Shown piece after piece: positions 9,782 through 20,194 of a DNA stretch of 27,808 nucleotides (its first letter is position 1; every line of letters begins with the position of its first letter). The notes beneath the pieces are model-generated. The model made no database searches. It saw only the letters and a program-made list of their open reading frames with translations, and was not told where the DNA came from. Source of the DNA: Halichondria panicea (Eukaryota > Porifera > Demospongiae > Suberitida > Halichondriidae); the NCBI RefSeq assembly GCF_963675165.1, contig NW_026986599.1, positions 1 through 27,808 of the forward strand. The letters are read 5' to 3'. The translations under genes and the position numbers were made by a program.

Positions 9782-10123
9782 GACCAGCTGCTAATCGATC
9801 CACTCTCCAAGATCTAGTGAGCAGATACAGTCTGACTGACAAGCAGCTCAATAGTGAAATAGGGGACTCAGATATTCTCTACGTGGCCGAATATTTCGAC
9901 GGGTCGAAAATCTATGCGAATGCAATGGGACTAACTCCTGCAGAACAGGCCGATGTGAATGAGTTGTACCATAAAAATGGAACTCAAGTAGCCATGACTG
10001 AATGCTTGATTATCTGGAAAAGACACAATCCTTACGCAGCAACTTACAAAGCTGTACTGGAGTTGTTACTGAGACTGAGAAAAGACAAGATAGCTGATGA
10101 TATCTGTCAGCACTTGACTCAAT
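9782..10123 (+). CDS. Death-domain exon (partial gene)
   Basis: An open exon of 342 nt between an AG acceptor (9780-9781) and a GTGAGT-type donor at 10124. Both boundaries are phase 1, so it is a symmetric, shufflable exon. The translation shows six-helix Death-fold hallmarks: DILYVAEYFDG at the start, a GLTPAEQADVNEL helix pair, then MTECLIIWKRHNPYAATYKA with the usual tryptophan, and LLRLRKDKIADDICQHL at the end. Death domains serve as protein-protein adaptors in apoptosis and innate signalling, and are expanded in sponges and cnidarians. No other exon of the gene was recognised. If not spliced, the frame runs on to a stop at 10171-10173. Joining to the next apparent acceptor at 10923 would create TGA immediately, so this may be the last domain of the protein, or an orphan exon. 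Confidence 0.7.
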
Positions 10124-10251
10124 GTGAGTATAGAATCAATACTATAATTATTATTATAGTTTTAGTGATGTAAATGCTTATAATTATACCACAAACATGT
10201 ATTATTGTCTTGTGTTGGGTACATGCCATTATTCTAGATTGTACTGGTGTT

Positions 10252-10879
10252 CAGGGGCGTAGCCAGGATTTGAGATAGGGGGGTGCTTGATGAACGAATT
10301 ACCAATGGGGGTGGGGGCACTCCCCCAGAAAATTTTTGTTGTTATATGCTCTGAGATTGATTCTAACGCAATCTGGCTAAAGAAATGAGGGTACTGCTGC
10401 TTTGAGGGTACTGGTGGTTAAGCCACATCTTCATTTGAAGATATCCTATAAAATGCATTGTTTTGAGTTGTGACAATTAAATCATGCAGCTGCTAACCAG
10501 GTTCTGCTTGTGAATTAGTAGGACAGGGTGGCAAGCCACTTGCAGTTGCAGTGCTGCTCTGTGAAAACTGGGCTCAACGGAAAAATACTCATGATGATGA
10601 TGGTGATAGCTGCTGAACATTAACCATCTGCAACTCTGTGGGGGACCTTGGTCTGCTCAGCACGTGGCTTTGCGCATGTGCACTGACTGGAATGAATATT
10701 TGGAGGTGGAGCTAGATAGTTAGAGGTGGAGTTGATCGTGCAATTATAGAGCTCTAGTTACTCTCGATCTCATATCAGCTAGCTAGCTTAGCTAGTTAGT
10801 AAAATGAACTTGTGGAGCAGAGTCTGAGGCCAGAGGGGGGTGCTGGAGCACCCTCTGCCCCCCTCTGGCTACGCCACTG
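10252..10879. mobile_element. hAT-like MITE, 628 bp
   Basis: The left end reads CAGGGGCGTAGCCAG and the right end, reversed, reads CAGTGGCGTAGCCAG. The flanks share ACTGGTGTT with register ambiguity: 10243-10251 before the left CAG, and overlapping CACTG at the right end. An imperfect 8-bp duplication (CTGGTGTT / GTGTTGTT, 6 of 8) is the alternative. CAG..CTG ends with GGCGTAGCC are common in animal hAT MITEs. No coding capacity is seen. It lies between the Death-domain exon and the next apparent acceptor, so it may be intronic. Confidence 0.7.
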
Positions 10880-11193
10880 GTGTTGTTATCAAACGATGAT
10901 TGTCTCTATTCTTATTGTACAGGAGAGGTGTCACTGTGTGTCATGTGTGGAGATTACATTGGTGTACAGGAATGTTAACACTAGCTTGCTCAATAGTATT
11001 ACTACTCACCTTATTACTCACAATTTAGTTTGTTAGTAGCTTCATTAATTAATAAATTAATTATTATTGTGTAGTAATTATAATACGTTAAAATTTTACC
11101 ATCCAAGAATATAATTTTTTTATTCTGTTTCTATAATTATGCACTATATTTTTGTAGTTCTTTTATTAACTTATTATTGACATTATAATTATA
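10880..11193. other. Spacer with one possible exon start, no gene supported
   Basis: An acceptor-like TTGTACAG precedes 10923, and the following sequence is open in one frame to 11036 without a recognisable domain. The rest is very AT-rich. Confidence 0.3.
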
Positions 11194-11230
11194 CAGTAGA
11201 CTCTCGTTGATCCAGTTACCCTTGGGACCA
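11194..11230 (+). repeat. Solo terminus resembling a pogo/Tigger-type TIR
   Basis: TA followed by CAGTAGACTCTCGTTGATCC resembles the CAGTAGACTCTCGTTAA-type ends of Tc1-mariner/pogo elements. I found no matching opposite end nearby, so this is a remnant at best. Confidence 0.35.
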
Positions 11231-11543
11231 TGCAGCTTGGCCGGAAGCGAGGTGGCTGTATCTCAGGAAATAGCCGCGGCTTACCTCGATTCTAATGAAT
11301 TATTTTGCGGTTCTTGTCTCGAGGATAATGAAGGATAATGTTTATTTGCTAAACCACACCCAAAAAACGTCATATCCGGCCGTAATACACGTATAATTAT
11401 ATGATTATATTATACCTTACTCATAATTATTATACCTTACTCAGAGCACTAGTACTGGCCCTGGTAAACGGAATAGCGAGTGGCCGTATACGTACTTAGT
11501 AATTTGATGTCCTCACTCCTATGCAATTCTGCATGGCATGCTT

Positions 11544-11635
11544 TAGCCTCGATCCCAGGCTGAGTTTTTGCTTTTATAACGGTTAGGCGCGCTGCGCATG
11601 TGTCAAATTTTCATTGTGTTGTGTGGTAGACTCGC
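11544..11635 (+). repeat. Solo arm of the TAGCCTCG MULE-like family
   Basis: Starts TAGCCTCGATCCCAGGCTGA and then follows the same order as the other family arms (CTTTTATAACGGTTAGGCG, then TGCGCATG, then TCAAATTTTCATTGTG). No matching right arm was found before the unrelated copy at 14904, so this copy is truncated. Confidence 0.75.
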
Positions 11636-12324
11636 AAGCCACTACCTTTTCTGATTGGACGGGGACGGGAGAAAAGGGACTGGTGACTCTGGGCTATAGC
11701 TTCTGTCTCTACCAGAATTTGGGTAGAAATTATTCATTGATTTTTCCACGTGATCCAAAAATTGCGTGAGGTTAAGTAGAATTGCGTAGCCTGCAAAAGC
11801 GATCGCGGGCTTCTTAGCTACAGTTTGAGAATGGATGCTAGTGCTAGAAAAGACAATTAAGGATGATGTAACATTCTTTCAACAAACAACACCTCCGAAT
11901 AAAGTGTGACAAACATCAAAAGGCCCTATCACTTGGTATAATCAGATCAAAGTTATGGTACGCAAAAAAGTGATGACCATGCATGCCAGTGCACGCTAGG
12001 GTGTCATACAGGGGGAGGATATTCAATTCCCTCCTAAAGTTGCATTCATGCAGGTACTATAGCTATAGTTGTATGACTGAGGGAAGCTAATGAGTCGTCC
12101 TCAAGCATCCTCCACGATGTCACCTTGTATTGTACGCAGTAACTCGTCCATCATCTGCAAATTCTAGTACGCAATGAAGTAGGTCTAACTGCACGTTAAA
12201 AACATTTTTATAGTGACGAGTATCTTTATCACAGAAGCTTCTCTGATTATACCATAATTATGTTGATTGCCACCCATCAAAAGCATGCATCCTATACACT
12301 AGCTCCACTGATTCCTTGTCGATC

Positions 12325-12507
12325 ATGACTAACCACTCACTTGTAGTCGCTGCGATGCTCTTTGCCACATTATCTACTGCCACTAGCTATTTACTGGAGT
12401 ATCCCACAATTCCCGAGCCTTGCGGAAGCTCCTATAGGGATCGCCAAACAATCGCTTTTTCCCTCACCAGCCATCCACTATTTTTTCTGTGTGGGTGTGT
12501 ATGGTAA
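12325..12507 (+). CDS. Possible secreted first exon (weak)
   Basis: From the ATG at 12325 the peptide begins with a signal-peptide-like stretch (SLVVAAMLFATLSTATS) followed by a Pro/Cys-containing segment. A GTAAGG donor-like site overlaps the end of the frame at about 12503. No downstream exon or family match was recognised, so it may be a chance open frame. Confidence 0.15.
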   Translation: MTNHSLVVAAMLFATLSTATSYLLEYPTIPEPCGSSYRDRQTIAFSLTSHPLFFLCGCVW

Positions 12508-13520
12508 GGATCATCAAAACTATGGAACAGCTTTCTTCCTTGTTTTATAATTAATTATAATACGCTTATATAAAATTATAATTACGCTTCGATCAAGTCC
12601 AGCTCATGCAGTAACGATTGGTCTATAGATACAATATATTTAATCTGCTATAATTTATTTATACCTTTTACAGGAAGCTAGAATTATATTAGCTGTTCCT
12701 GGTATAACTGCATGATCACCCTTGCTGAATGGAATTAACCTCATGCACAGACTGTCAGAGCTTTGCATGGTCCAGTGATAGCTATACATACACGAGCTGA
12801 TAGCACCAGATATTCTGTGATGGCAGTCCTAATTGGCCACTTTGGTCCACTGCGCATGCACTGTGTAAAAGCTCATAGCCATGGCAGCAGAACCTAATTT
12901 CATATACGCACCAGATTTTAAATTGAAGTTGGCCACTTTGGTCCACTGATCCATCAGCAATTATGTATACCAGGTCTAAGATTTGTTGATTCACCTTATA
13001 GCTGCTACAATACCATGCATATGCACCCTCAATAGCCTTCACTCCTTTTTAAGACTTATTGTATCCAATATGAATGGAAGTGTTAGAACTAATGGTTCTT
13101 AAGAATACTCCAGGTAATAAAGATAGAGAAAGAAAGCAAAGCAAATCTGAGTACCTGAGTTTCTTTAAAGTGGTTTGTCAGATATTATGATACTGTTGAA
13201 ATTGGTGTATATAGGACACTATCAACAAGAAACGATAATCTGTCGTTTAATGCAATTATTAGTAAAACCAGTAGGTTTTACATAGGATTGGCAGTGGGTT
13301 TGCCCGTGTTTAGCAATATTTCAATTATTTTGACTCATGTTCAAACTGTTCTATCTCTGCAGGGAAAGGCCACATCAAGAAACTGGCTGAACAGATAGTT
13401 TATTTAGCCTTTTCTCTCTTTGTATCTCTCATTTCATAATCCATAAACATTTTAATGAATGAATATTTTCATTTTAAAAATTGCACTATTTCGACTTTTC
13501 ACCGCTCTTTGTCTGACTGA

Positions 13521-13553
13521 CTAAGTAGTAAGTGAGTAAGTAAGTAAGTAAGT
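13521..13553 (+). repeat. (GTAA)n microsatellite, imperfect
   Basis: About seven GTAA-like units with one GTGA and one GTA interruption. Confidence 0.85.
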
Positions 13554-14111
13554 TTCTTGCCCAGCATTTACTCCAAGTACAGCCATCTCCAGGACATTCT
13601 GCACAGGGTTTCCAAACGACTACAACCTGGATTACAAAGCGCTTCTTCAGATTTTCGATTGCTTCCACGAGGCAGATGACCTCTCAGTCTCTATTTCTCT
13701 TACCTAGACAATTCCGCCATCTTTAATGACTCAGCAATTGCGTTTTGGCCAATAATAATAGATAGGCGTGGCTAATAAACCGTGCGCCTAAAATCAGTGC
13801 AGCAGTGCTTTTCCAGAGCCTGAGGTGTTCCTTTTCTTCACACTGTTCAGCTCTAGCTCCCTTTCTCTGACAGGCATGCTATATGCACTGGCTAGATATC
13901 CTGCTTTTAAAATGGCTGTCATTTAATACTGATTCGCAAATTCAACATAATTATCAAGCAATAAAATAATTATTACTCATTATACTATAATTATTAGTCC
14001 AGAGATATTTAAGAAGATATCTGATTAGTCCTGTCTTCTCTTCTTGTACTGCCTCTTGACGTTCCACTTATGCATGTCATGATACGTAAACTGTACTGAA
14101 AAAGAAAGGGA

Positions 14112-14671
14112 ATCCGACTAGAAAAACAATTGCAATGTGAAAAATTGCTAGGATTGGCCAGGGGAACCACAAAAAAGCGTGGGAACAAGAAATCAGACGA
14201 GAGCATAACTCCAATCCGTTACAACGTCATGAACATGTACAATACATAGTATATTAAATAATAGACTGTGTTCCAGATCCACCTATCAGCTTCCATCCAC
14301 CACATCATTCCATGCAGTCACCAGTACGGTCCGTGCATGTTACTACGCATGGATGGACTGTGTGTGCCTGTGCTCAACACTGCATGTATTAGGAACATCA
14401 ATTCATCACAAATCATCATGATTATGTGCCCCACATTCTAAAATGGATGTATAATAAATATATATAGGGATTGGTCATCACTCCACCAGTAAAAATTGCG
14501 TGGCATATTGGCTGGGAAAACATAGGAAAACTACCAGTATATATACATGTGATTGACGTTGTAACGGATTGGAGTTATGCTCTCGTCTGATTTCTTGTTC
14601 CCACGCTTTTTTGTGGTTCCCCTGGCCAATCCTAGCAATTTTTCACATTGCAAATGTTTTTCTAGTCGGAT
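14112..14671. mobile_element. Foldback element with 118-bp arms
   Basis: Arms 14112-14229 and 14554-14671 are inverted copies differing at about one site, with outer ends ATCCGACTAG / CTAGTCGGAT. The 324-bp loop has no recognisable coding sequence. I could not find a convincing target duplication, so the true termini may differ and the superfamily is unknown. Confidence 0.7.
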
Positions 14672-14903
14672 ATAATTATATACACATGCAAGGATAATAA
14701 TTATCGGCAACTACTAAAGCTATATAGAAATCCTGGTAAGACTGCAATGTTATGCTATATTTTTAGCTCATAAAATTAATGTTCACTCTGGAATAATAAA
14801 TTGTATAGTAACTGAACTCTAAACTCGTTGAACCTATTATTTTACTTATAAATTATTATTATGTATATTTTATCCTCACGTGATTTTTGTGTTTATGCCA
14901 TGC

Positions 14904-14962
14904 TAGCCTCGTTGTTCGCCTAACTGTTATAAAAGCGAAAACTCGGCCTGGGATCGAGGCTA
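14904..14962 (-). mobile_element. 59-bp micro-copy of the TAGCCTCG MULE-like family
   Basis: Starts TAGCCTCG and ends CGAGGCTA. It is flanked on both sides by the perfect 9-bp ATGCCATGC (14895-14903 and 14963-14971). It keeps about 50 bp of one arm but only 8 bp of the other, with no interior. The intact duplication shows that both ends are the original termini, so the element lost its interior before or after insertion. Confidence 0.88.
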
Positions 14963-15043
14963 ATGCCATGCATGTGTTTTCTGAAATAAGATTTAATTTG
15001 TCACTGGTGTCTCAGAACTAACTATATATAGCTAGCTAAAGCT

Positions 15044-16302
15044 TAGCCTCGATCCCAGGCCGAGTTTTCACTATAACGGTTAGGCGAACAACTATAGGCC
15101 TGGTCCTATATAGTTGTCAGCGCATGCTTAAAATTTTCATTGTATTTGTGTCGGCTAATTAACCAATAATACATTGTATAGAAAATTCACAGATACCGTA
15201 TGCCGGTGGAAAATTTCGAGGTGTTTTTTAATTTCGCGTTTTTTGTGGGTGGCTGCATGCAGAACACGAAAATTAGAACCCGTGGAAGGCTTCATATGCG
15301 CATGCAAGATAGGTGCCACAACACCCTACTACCCGCGAAATGTTCTAAATATTGAAAATTTTCCACCCGTATGGTACGTATAGTATACACATTATAGGGA
15401 GCTGCTTCACAAGGAGAGTTGCCAGTTGTGCTGCAGCATGATTATAGTGACCCAGCTAGGGCATGTAACTTCATGGATGATGATTGAATGCCTCAAATTA
15501 TGAAGGTTTAGCAGGCTGCTGGACCTCTCTGATATTCTAGACCTCTATTTGTAACTCATAATTATTTTATGTTTGAGAAAGGTAGATTCTCTTCATGGCT
15601 CTGAGCTGCCAGAAACAACACTCGAATGAACAGGTATACATATACACTCCAGTCCTGTGAGTATAGGAAAGATTACCAAAGACAAAAAGAGGGTTTCAAC
15701 CTTACCTCACACTGTCCAGTCTCCTCCCTTAGTAGAAAAGAGGAGCACTGTTGGGATAGCTGGATATTACCATTGCTCTTGTGCAGAGAAGTATAGACAT
15801 TCTATTAATATAATGTGTACATGCGATGTAAATTAAATGTGTCGTATTAAACAGGTCATTGTCAATCCCTCTGATGATGGCACCACCAAGTCCTCTAGCT
15901 CACATGCACTCTTCACTTCATCCACCATAAGATAATTATACCAATGATGGATCTATAGACTGATCTTTCCAAACAAAAATGACAATGATATGATAGAACC
16001 ACACAACAAATCTGACCTTGACGAGCTTTAATTGTCAAGATTTGTAGCCTCTTCACTTGTTCTTCTGTCTTCAGAATAATGTTTTCTAAATAATAAAGAG
16101 CCATTCCAATCGATTAATGATAAACGGGATACTGACTGCTAGTACGATAGTACACCAATATAAATGTGAACAAAAATATCCATTAGTCTAATTTTTAGTC
16201 TACTTGAATGACTGGCGCATGCATGCGCAGACAACTAGTGCAGGCCTATAGTTGTTCACCTAAACGTTATAAAAGCGAAAACTCGGCCTGGGATCGAGGC
16301 TA
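15044..16302. mobile_element. TAGCCTCG MULE-like element, 1.26 kb, with a nested MITE
   Basis: The left arm begins TAGCCTCGATCCCAGGCCGA and the right arm ends GGGATCGAGGCTA. Interior blocks (GGAGCTGCTTCACAA, GCCAGTTGTGCTGCAGCA, GAGCACTGTTGGGATAGCTG) match the 25452-26530 copy in order. A minus-strand open frame from ATG at 16104 aligns with coding-like sequence in the other copies. Target duplication is not clear (GCTAAAGCT against GCTATAATA). This copy is more diverged than the one at 25.5 kb. Confidence 0.82.
15196..15374. mobile_element. 179-bp TA-flanked MITE nested in the MULE-like element
   Basis: Ends CCGTATG...GGTGGAAAATTT and, inverted, CCATACGGGTGGAAAATTTT, flanked by TA on each side (15194-15195 and 15375-15376). 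The related element at 25452 lacks this insert at the corresponding place and so acts as an approximate empty site. TA duplication suggests a Tc1/mariner-type mobiliser, as inference. Confidence 0.7.
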
Positions 16303-19153
16303 GCTATAATATAAAGCTACGACAATTCAGATGTAGATTAAATCTGGAATGTACCTTGCCATGTCTTGAACATGCACACGCATACATTGCATGCAAAACA
16401 GTTTTTTTATGCATGAGTCTATAATCTATACATGCACACGATTGTATTGGCCGCATCTCATCACGCGGGAAGAAACATCAATGATCATTAACTCTATCTG
16501 CTGCCATTGACTATAAGTTGGACTTACTATTCCTCACGAATACTAAACTATTAATTTTTATCTTTACACTATTATACTTGTAATAATTTATACACTTGTA
16601 CACCTATCCCTGGTGGTGTGTTAATTGTTATTAATTGTTGTAACATGCATGATATTACTACATGTTTTACTTCATTGAAAGATATTTTCCCCGTCTAGCA
16701 TGCAGTATGCAAGGATATCGGGTACACTTACCAGTACTATAGGTTTTGCGTTATTGTTGAGAATTGATTATTATTTTAATAAACTGATTAAATTCGCTGA
16801 TTATAAGCATGTACCGCGAACATTTATATGCAAGATTAACGCATGCATGCATGTATGCTGCAGAAAGGCTGCGCTATTCCGCGAAAATTAAATCTGTGAA
16901 AACCTTTCTATTAAACAGTCATCCTGCGAAGTTTATGTATACCCACTATATACGATGCTCGTAAAAAATTCATTTTTGGTACATGTATATTGAACTGTAC
17001 TTATAGTATATATTTATAATTATGCATGTTAGCTATTCTTTTATGCTCAAGTTAACAGCCTATATTAATTGCCTCCAAAACACGGCATATAGGCCCCATG
17101 TCGTTGCACAAGTAACACAAACTAATAATGGCCATAATTATTTTATGCATATGACCTCTATCTATTAATTCTACAATATATAGGAGATAATTACCCACCA
17201 TGCAGTACTTCCGGGCCTACAAAATATGTTTATACTATAATTATGACTCGTATATTGACCTGTATTTCAAAACCTCCCTATTATTCTAGCTCATAAATGT
17301 TATAAAAGTGACTATTATCAGTGCAATCTGTTGAAGGTGTGCATGCATGTGCTCCATTTATAGGATGCTTATACGGTCTCACCAAAGAAAGTTTTAGGCA
17401 TTATCAAACTGCCCGTGTTGGTGAATCCTGCTGCATGGGTAAAATATTCGTGGTCCGGCTATATACTGTAGCAACTGCTGTGTTGACAATATTTTTGTAT
17501 GTCACGTTCTAAATAGAGGTCAAACTATAGCCTCTAGAGAAACAATGATCAAATTAATATGCAACACCAGCAAGACTTCAACATAATTTTTCAACCTCCA
17601 AAATTAGGCTTTAAAAGTGTCACCTTAGATCGAATAAATATATACGGTATCATCCTTTTGATATTCGTCAAAATATTAATTATGCTTGATCAGAGGCCGC
17701 TCTTGTATAAAGCCCACACTCAAATAGTAGCCTCTAAAATTAATCCCCATCTTCAGTGCGATAAAAGCTGCTCTCAAATAGTAGCCTCAATAAACTTGAA
17801 CCGTAATCACCTCTGAGTCATATTGATACTGCAGTGGTATCTACAGTAGCAGCTTGTTAGTGCAGACTTTCACATGGCAGACTTTGAGTTTGTGCAGGTG
17901 AAAAGAACTTACCTGCTAAACCACTTCCTGTTTGCCTTCAGAAAGGAACTGGTATGCTACTTATCAAAGAGTTGTCCCAGCGTAGAACTAACCACAAATT
18001 ACATTATGCGTGGATGGATGCCAAACATTTGGTCACGACAAGCAGCCATAGATGTGTTTGTAATTGAGTCTGCATGGTAACATTAATAAATAAGCGCGAG
18101 TATTAATTTGTGACTTGTGCATTCTTATCAAAGAAGAGTTATTCCGTGCGTGAGATTCTTTACGCACGGTTAAAAGTAGCCCTTTCTAAAGGCAAAAAAG
18201 GAAGTGGTCTCATTTTACTGGAGCGTTAGTAGACGTAATACTATAATGAACACCTTTCTGGTCTCTCGAATTCTAATTGCTAGCAAAATATCGTATATAG
18301 CTGCAGCCTCTTCTGATCAAGTAGTACGAGTAACAAGCAATGGCAAGGCTTCTAATTGGCCCTTGCCTGTGTTCGTTATGAGTGTTCTTAATCCCTTATA
18401 CGAGTAACCTAATCGTTTATGATGCCGTTCTCAGCAATTTTAATAATATTATTTTTAGCCGCAGCTGTTGTTTGAACCCTGTGCAAATACTGATCCGTAT
18501 GTGATACGCTTTTAATTACCCCGGGCGGCCCCGTAAACCCAAACCAGTTAGACCATTATTATGCCTCGGTGCGCATGCATGCGCAAGCGAGGTATACGTT
18601 TGTGTGTCTATGTGTGTGTAGACTGCAATCAAGTGCAAGTAAGAGTTTCTATAGGCTTCTATAGTCATGTTTACTTGGATTTTAATTCGTGGATTTGCAA
18701 AATAATGCTTCGTTCTCGAGTTACGCCTAGTTTTGCTTACTTGGAATGCCATTGCAGTCTTTTCAGAAGCCGGGCACGTAGCCAAACTTATTTACCGAGT
18801 GTTGCTACTCTACTTAGTAGTTAGCTCTGCACTAGAATGCTAGCTATTGGTAGCTGCATTACAAGAGTGAGAAGAGAGCTAGCTGCAAGGCTCTGCTGAT
18901 GCAGCCATTAATTTTAGACTTGAACTTTTGGCATCGATTGTTTTATTGTTTAACAATAATCATGGTCAATCATTACCCACTCTAAGTTTGCATGCAGCAA
19001 AATCAAAATGTTCATCATGTGTATAAAAGCTATTAGTAGCTTTATGTTATGTAGCTTTGGCATCTCCATCGAGGCATCAGCACCTGCGGTGCTTTCATTA
19101 TAGTATTGACTAATTTCATCACATTAAAATTAATTATGGTTGAATTGTTTCAG
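16303..19153. other. Intergenic stretch, no gene supported
   Basis: AT-rich with several ATGCATGC clusters (for example 16837-16858). Sequence at about 16770-16900 has CGCGAA...CGCGAAAATTAAA blocks typical of decayed MITEs. Open frames of 60-90 codons at 17559, 17874 and 18204 show no domain or consistent splice context. TTTTGGCATCGATTG near 18930 could be a decayed start of the integrase core that follows, but that is weak. Confidence 0.4.
18564..18592. repeat. Perfect-stem palindrome, 29 bp
   Basis: CCTCG, a near-palindromic TGCGCATGCATGCGCA core, then CGAGG. It may be a hairpin end of a small repeat family. No partner was found in this window. Confidence 0.6.
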
Positions 19154-19865
19154 ATTCACATCATAAGCTTATTAGATGGAGAATCGTCACTCATGGCTGC
19201 ATTGACAGCTACAGTAGGCTGGTGACTTTCTTGAAGTGTTGTGGCAATAATAAATCGCCAACAGTGTACGAATTATTTTTGTGTGCAGTTCAAAAGCATC
19301 AGCTGCCATCTCGTATATAAGAATGGACCAAGGTGGGGAAAATGTATTGGTCGCACGTCACATGTTAGAAAAAAGAGGACATGATAGGAGGAGTGTGATT
19401 GTAGGAGCCTCGGTCCATAATCAACGCATAGAGCGACTATATGGAGGGACATGCACCGCTGTGACTATTCTCTTTTACAAGCTGTTTTACTTTATGGAAC
19501 AAGTGGATCTATTAGACTGTTTGAATGAGACGCATCTGTATTCCCTTCATTATAATGTGTTCATTCCACGTATTAATCAGGCACTTGCACTGTTCATTGG
19601 TGGATGGAACCATCACTCAATCCGAACTACACACCGTAAGTCTCCACACCAGTTGTTTACAACAGGGGCACTACTTTTGCAGCACTCCGGACTCGCAGCT
19701 TTGGATTTTTTTGAGAATGTGGAGAAAGAATATGGAATGGATATGGAAGGCCCCATCCCGTCTCAGGGACGTTCTATAGTTGTGCCTGAGGTGCCAATAA
19801 GGCTAAGTTCAGAGAATTTTGCTCTCCTACAGCAAACTGTTAATCCGTTAGCATGCACCTTCTGA
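19154..19865 (+). pseudogene. Integrase-core (rve-type) transposase-like protein, C-terminal half, frameshifted
   Basis: After an AG acceptor-like site at 19152-19153 the frame reads HHKLIRWRIVTHGCIDSYSR and stays open to a TAA near 19318. There the homology moves to another frame, beginning RMDQGGEN and running to the stop at 19863-19865. Further hallmarks are [44 protein letters not shown]. The D in RMDQ and the E in RIERL are separated by 34 residues, a D-x34-E spacing typical of integrase-type DDE cores. The upstream part with the first catalytic Asp and the helix-turn-helix is not recognisable here. This resembles the metazoan integrase-core-domain proteins linked to DNA transposons (possibly IS3EU or Ginger-type; I cannot decide). 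The small shift near 19312-19320 and the missing 5' part make it a relic. Confidence 0.78.
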
Positions 19866-20187
19866 TGAGTTTGGCATTGATTTGTATGAACAAGTTTTGC
19901 AGTTTATGTCAACGATTACGGTATAAAACATGACCATGATGACTCTCATAATTTGATGTTATTCTTACATAATTATTATTTTGATGCATGCCATTGTGAT
20001 GCTCAGTAAACAAAGCTCATAATTATCATCATGAAAAATGATTAATGAGAGTATGCATGCAGTACAATAGCTATAAGCCAAAACAATACTATACCTATAT
20101 AATTAAAGGGAGTTATTGTTAGAATTGACGATAATCATAATTATAATTATTATGAACATCCATGAAGGTGATTGATTGAAATGAAGG
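19866..20187. other. Spacer, nothing recognised
   Basis: AT-rich sequence between the integrase relic and the outer 7-bp-duplication element. Confidence 0.4.
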
Positions 20188-20194
20188 ATGACAC

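Larger units (their letters stand above)
11636..14111. other. Long non-coding stretch with minor repeats
   Basis: No domain-bearing exon recognised. Visible items are a 20-bp direct repeat TTGGCCACTTTGGTCCACTG at 12833-12852 and 12929-12948, and a (GTAA)n-like microsatellite at 13521-13553. The short open frame at 13486-13668 overlaps that microsatellite and is not supported as a gene. Confidence 0.4.

Noticed and set aside
11544-14962. A single 3.4-kb MULE-like element spanning 11544 to 14962
   Set aside because: The copy at 14904-14962 has its own perfect 9-bp duplication on both sides, so it is a separate minimal element. The 11544 arm is a solo remnant.
17874-18080. Open frame starting MADFEFVQVKRTYLL
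   Set aside because: Plausible-looking start but no domain, no confirmed splice partner, and surrounded by non-coding AT-rich sequence.
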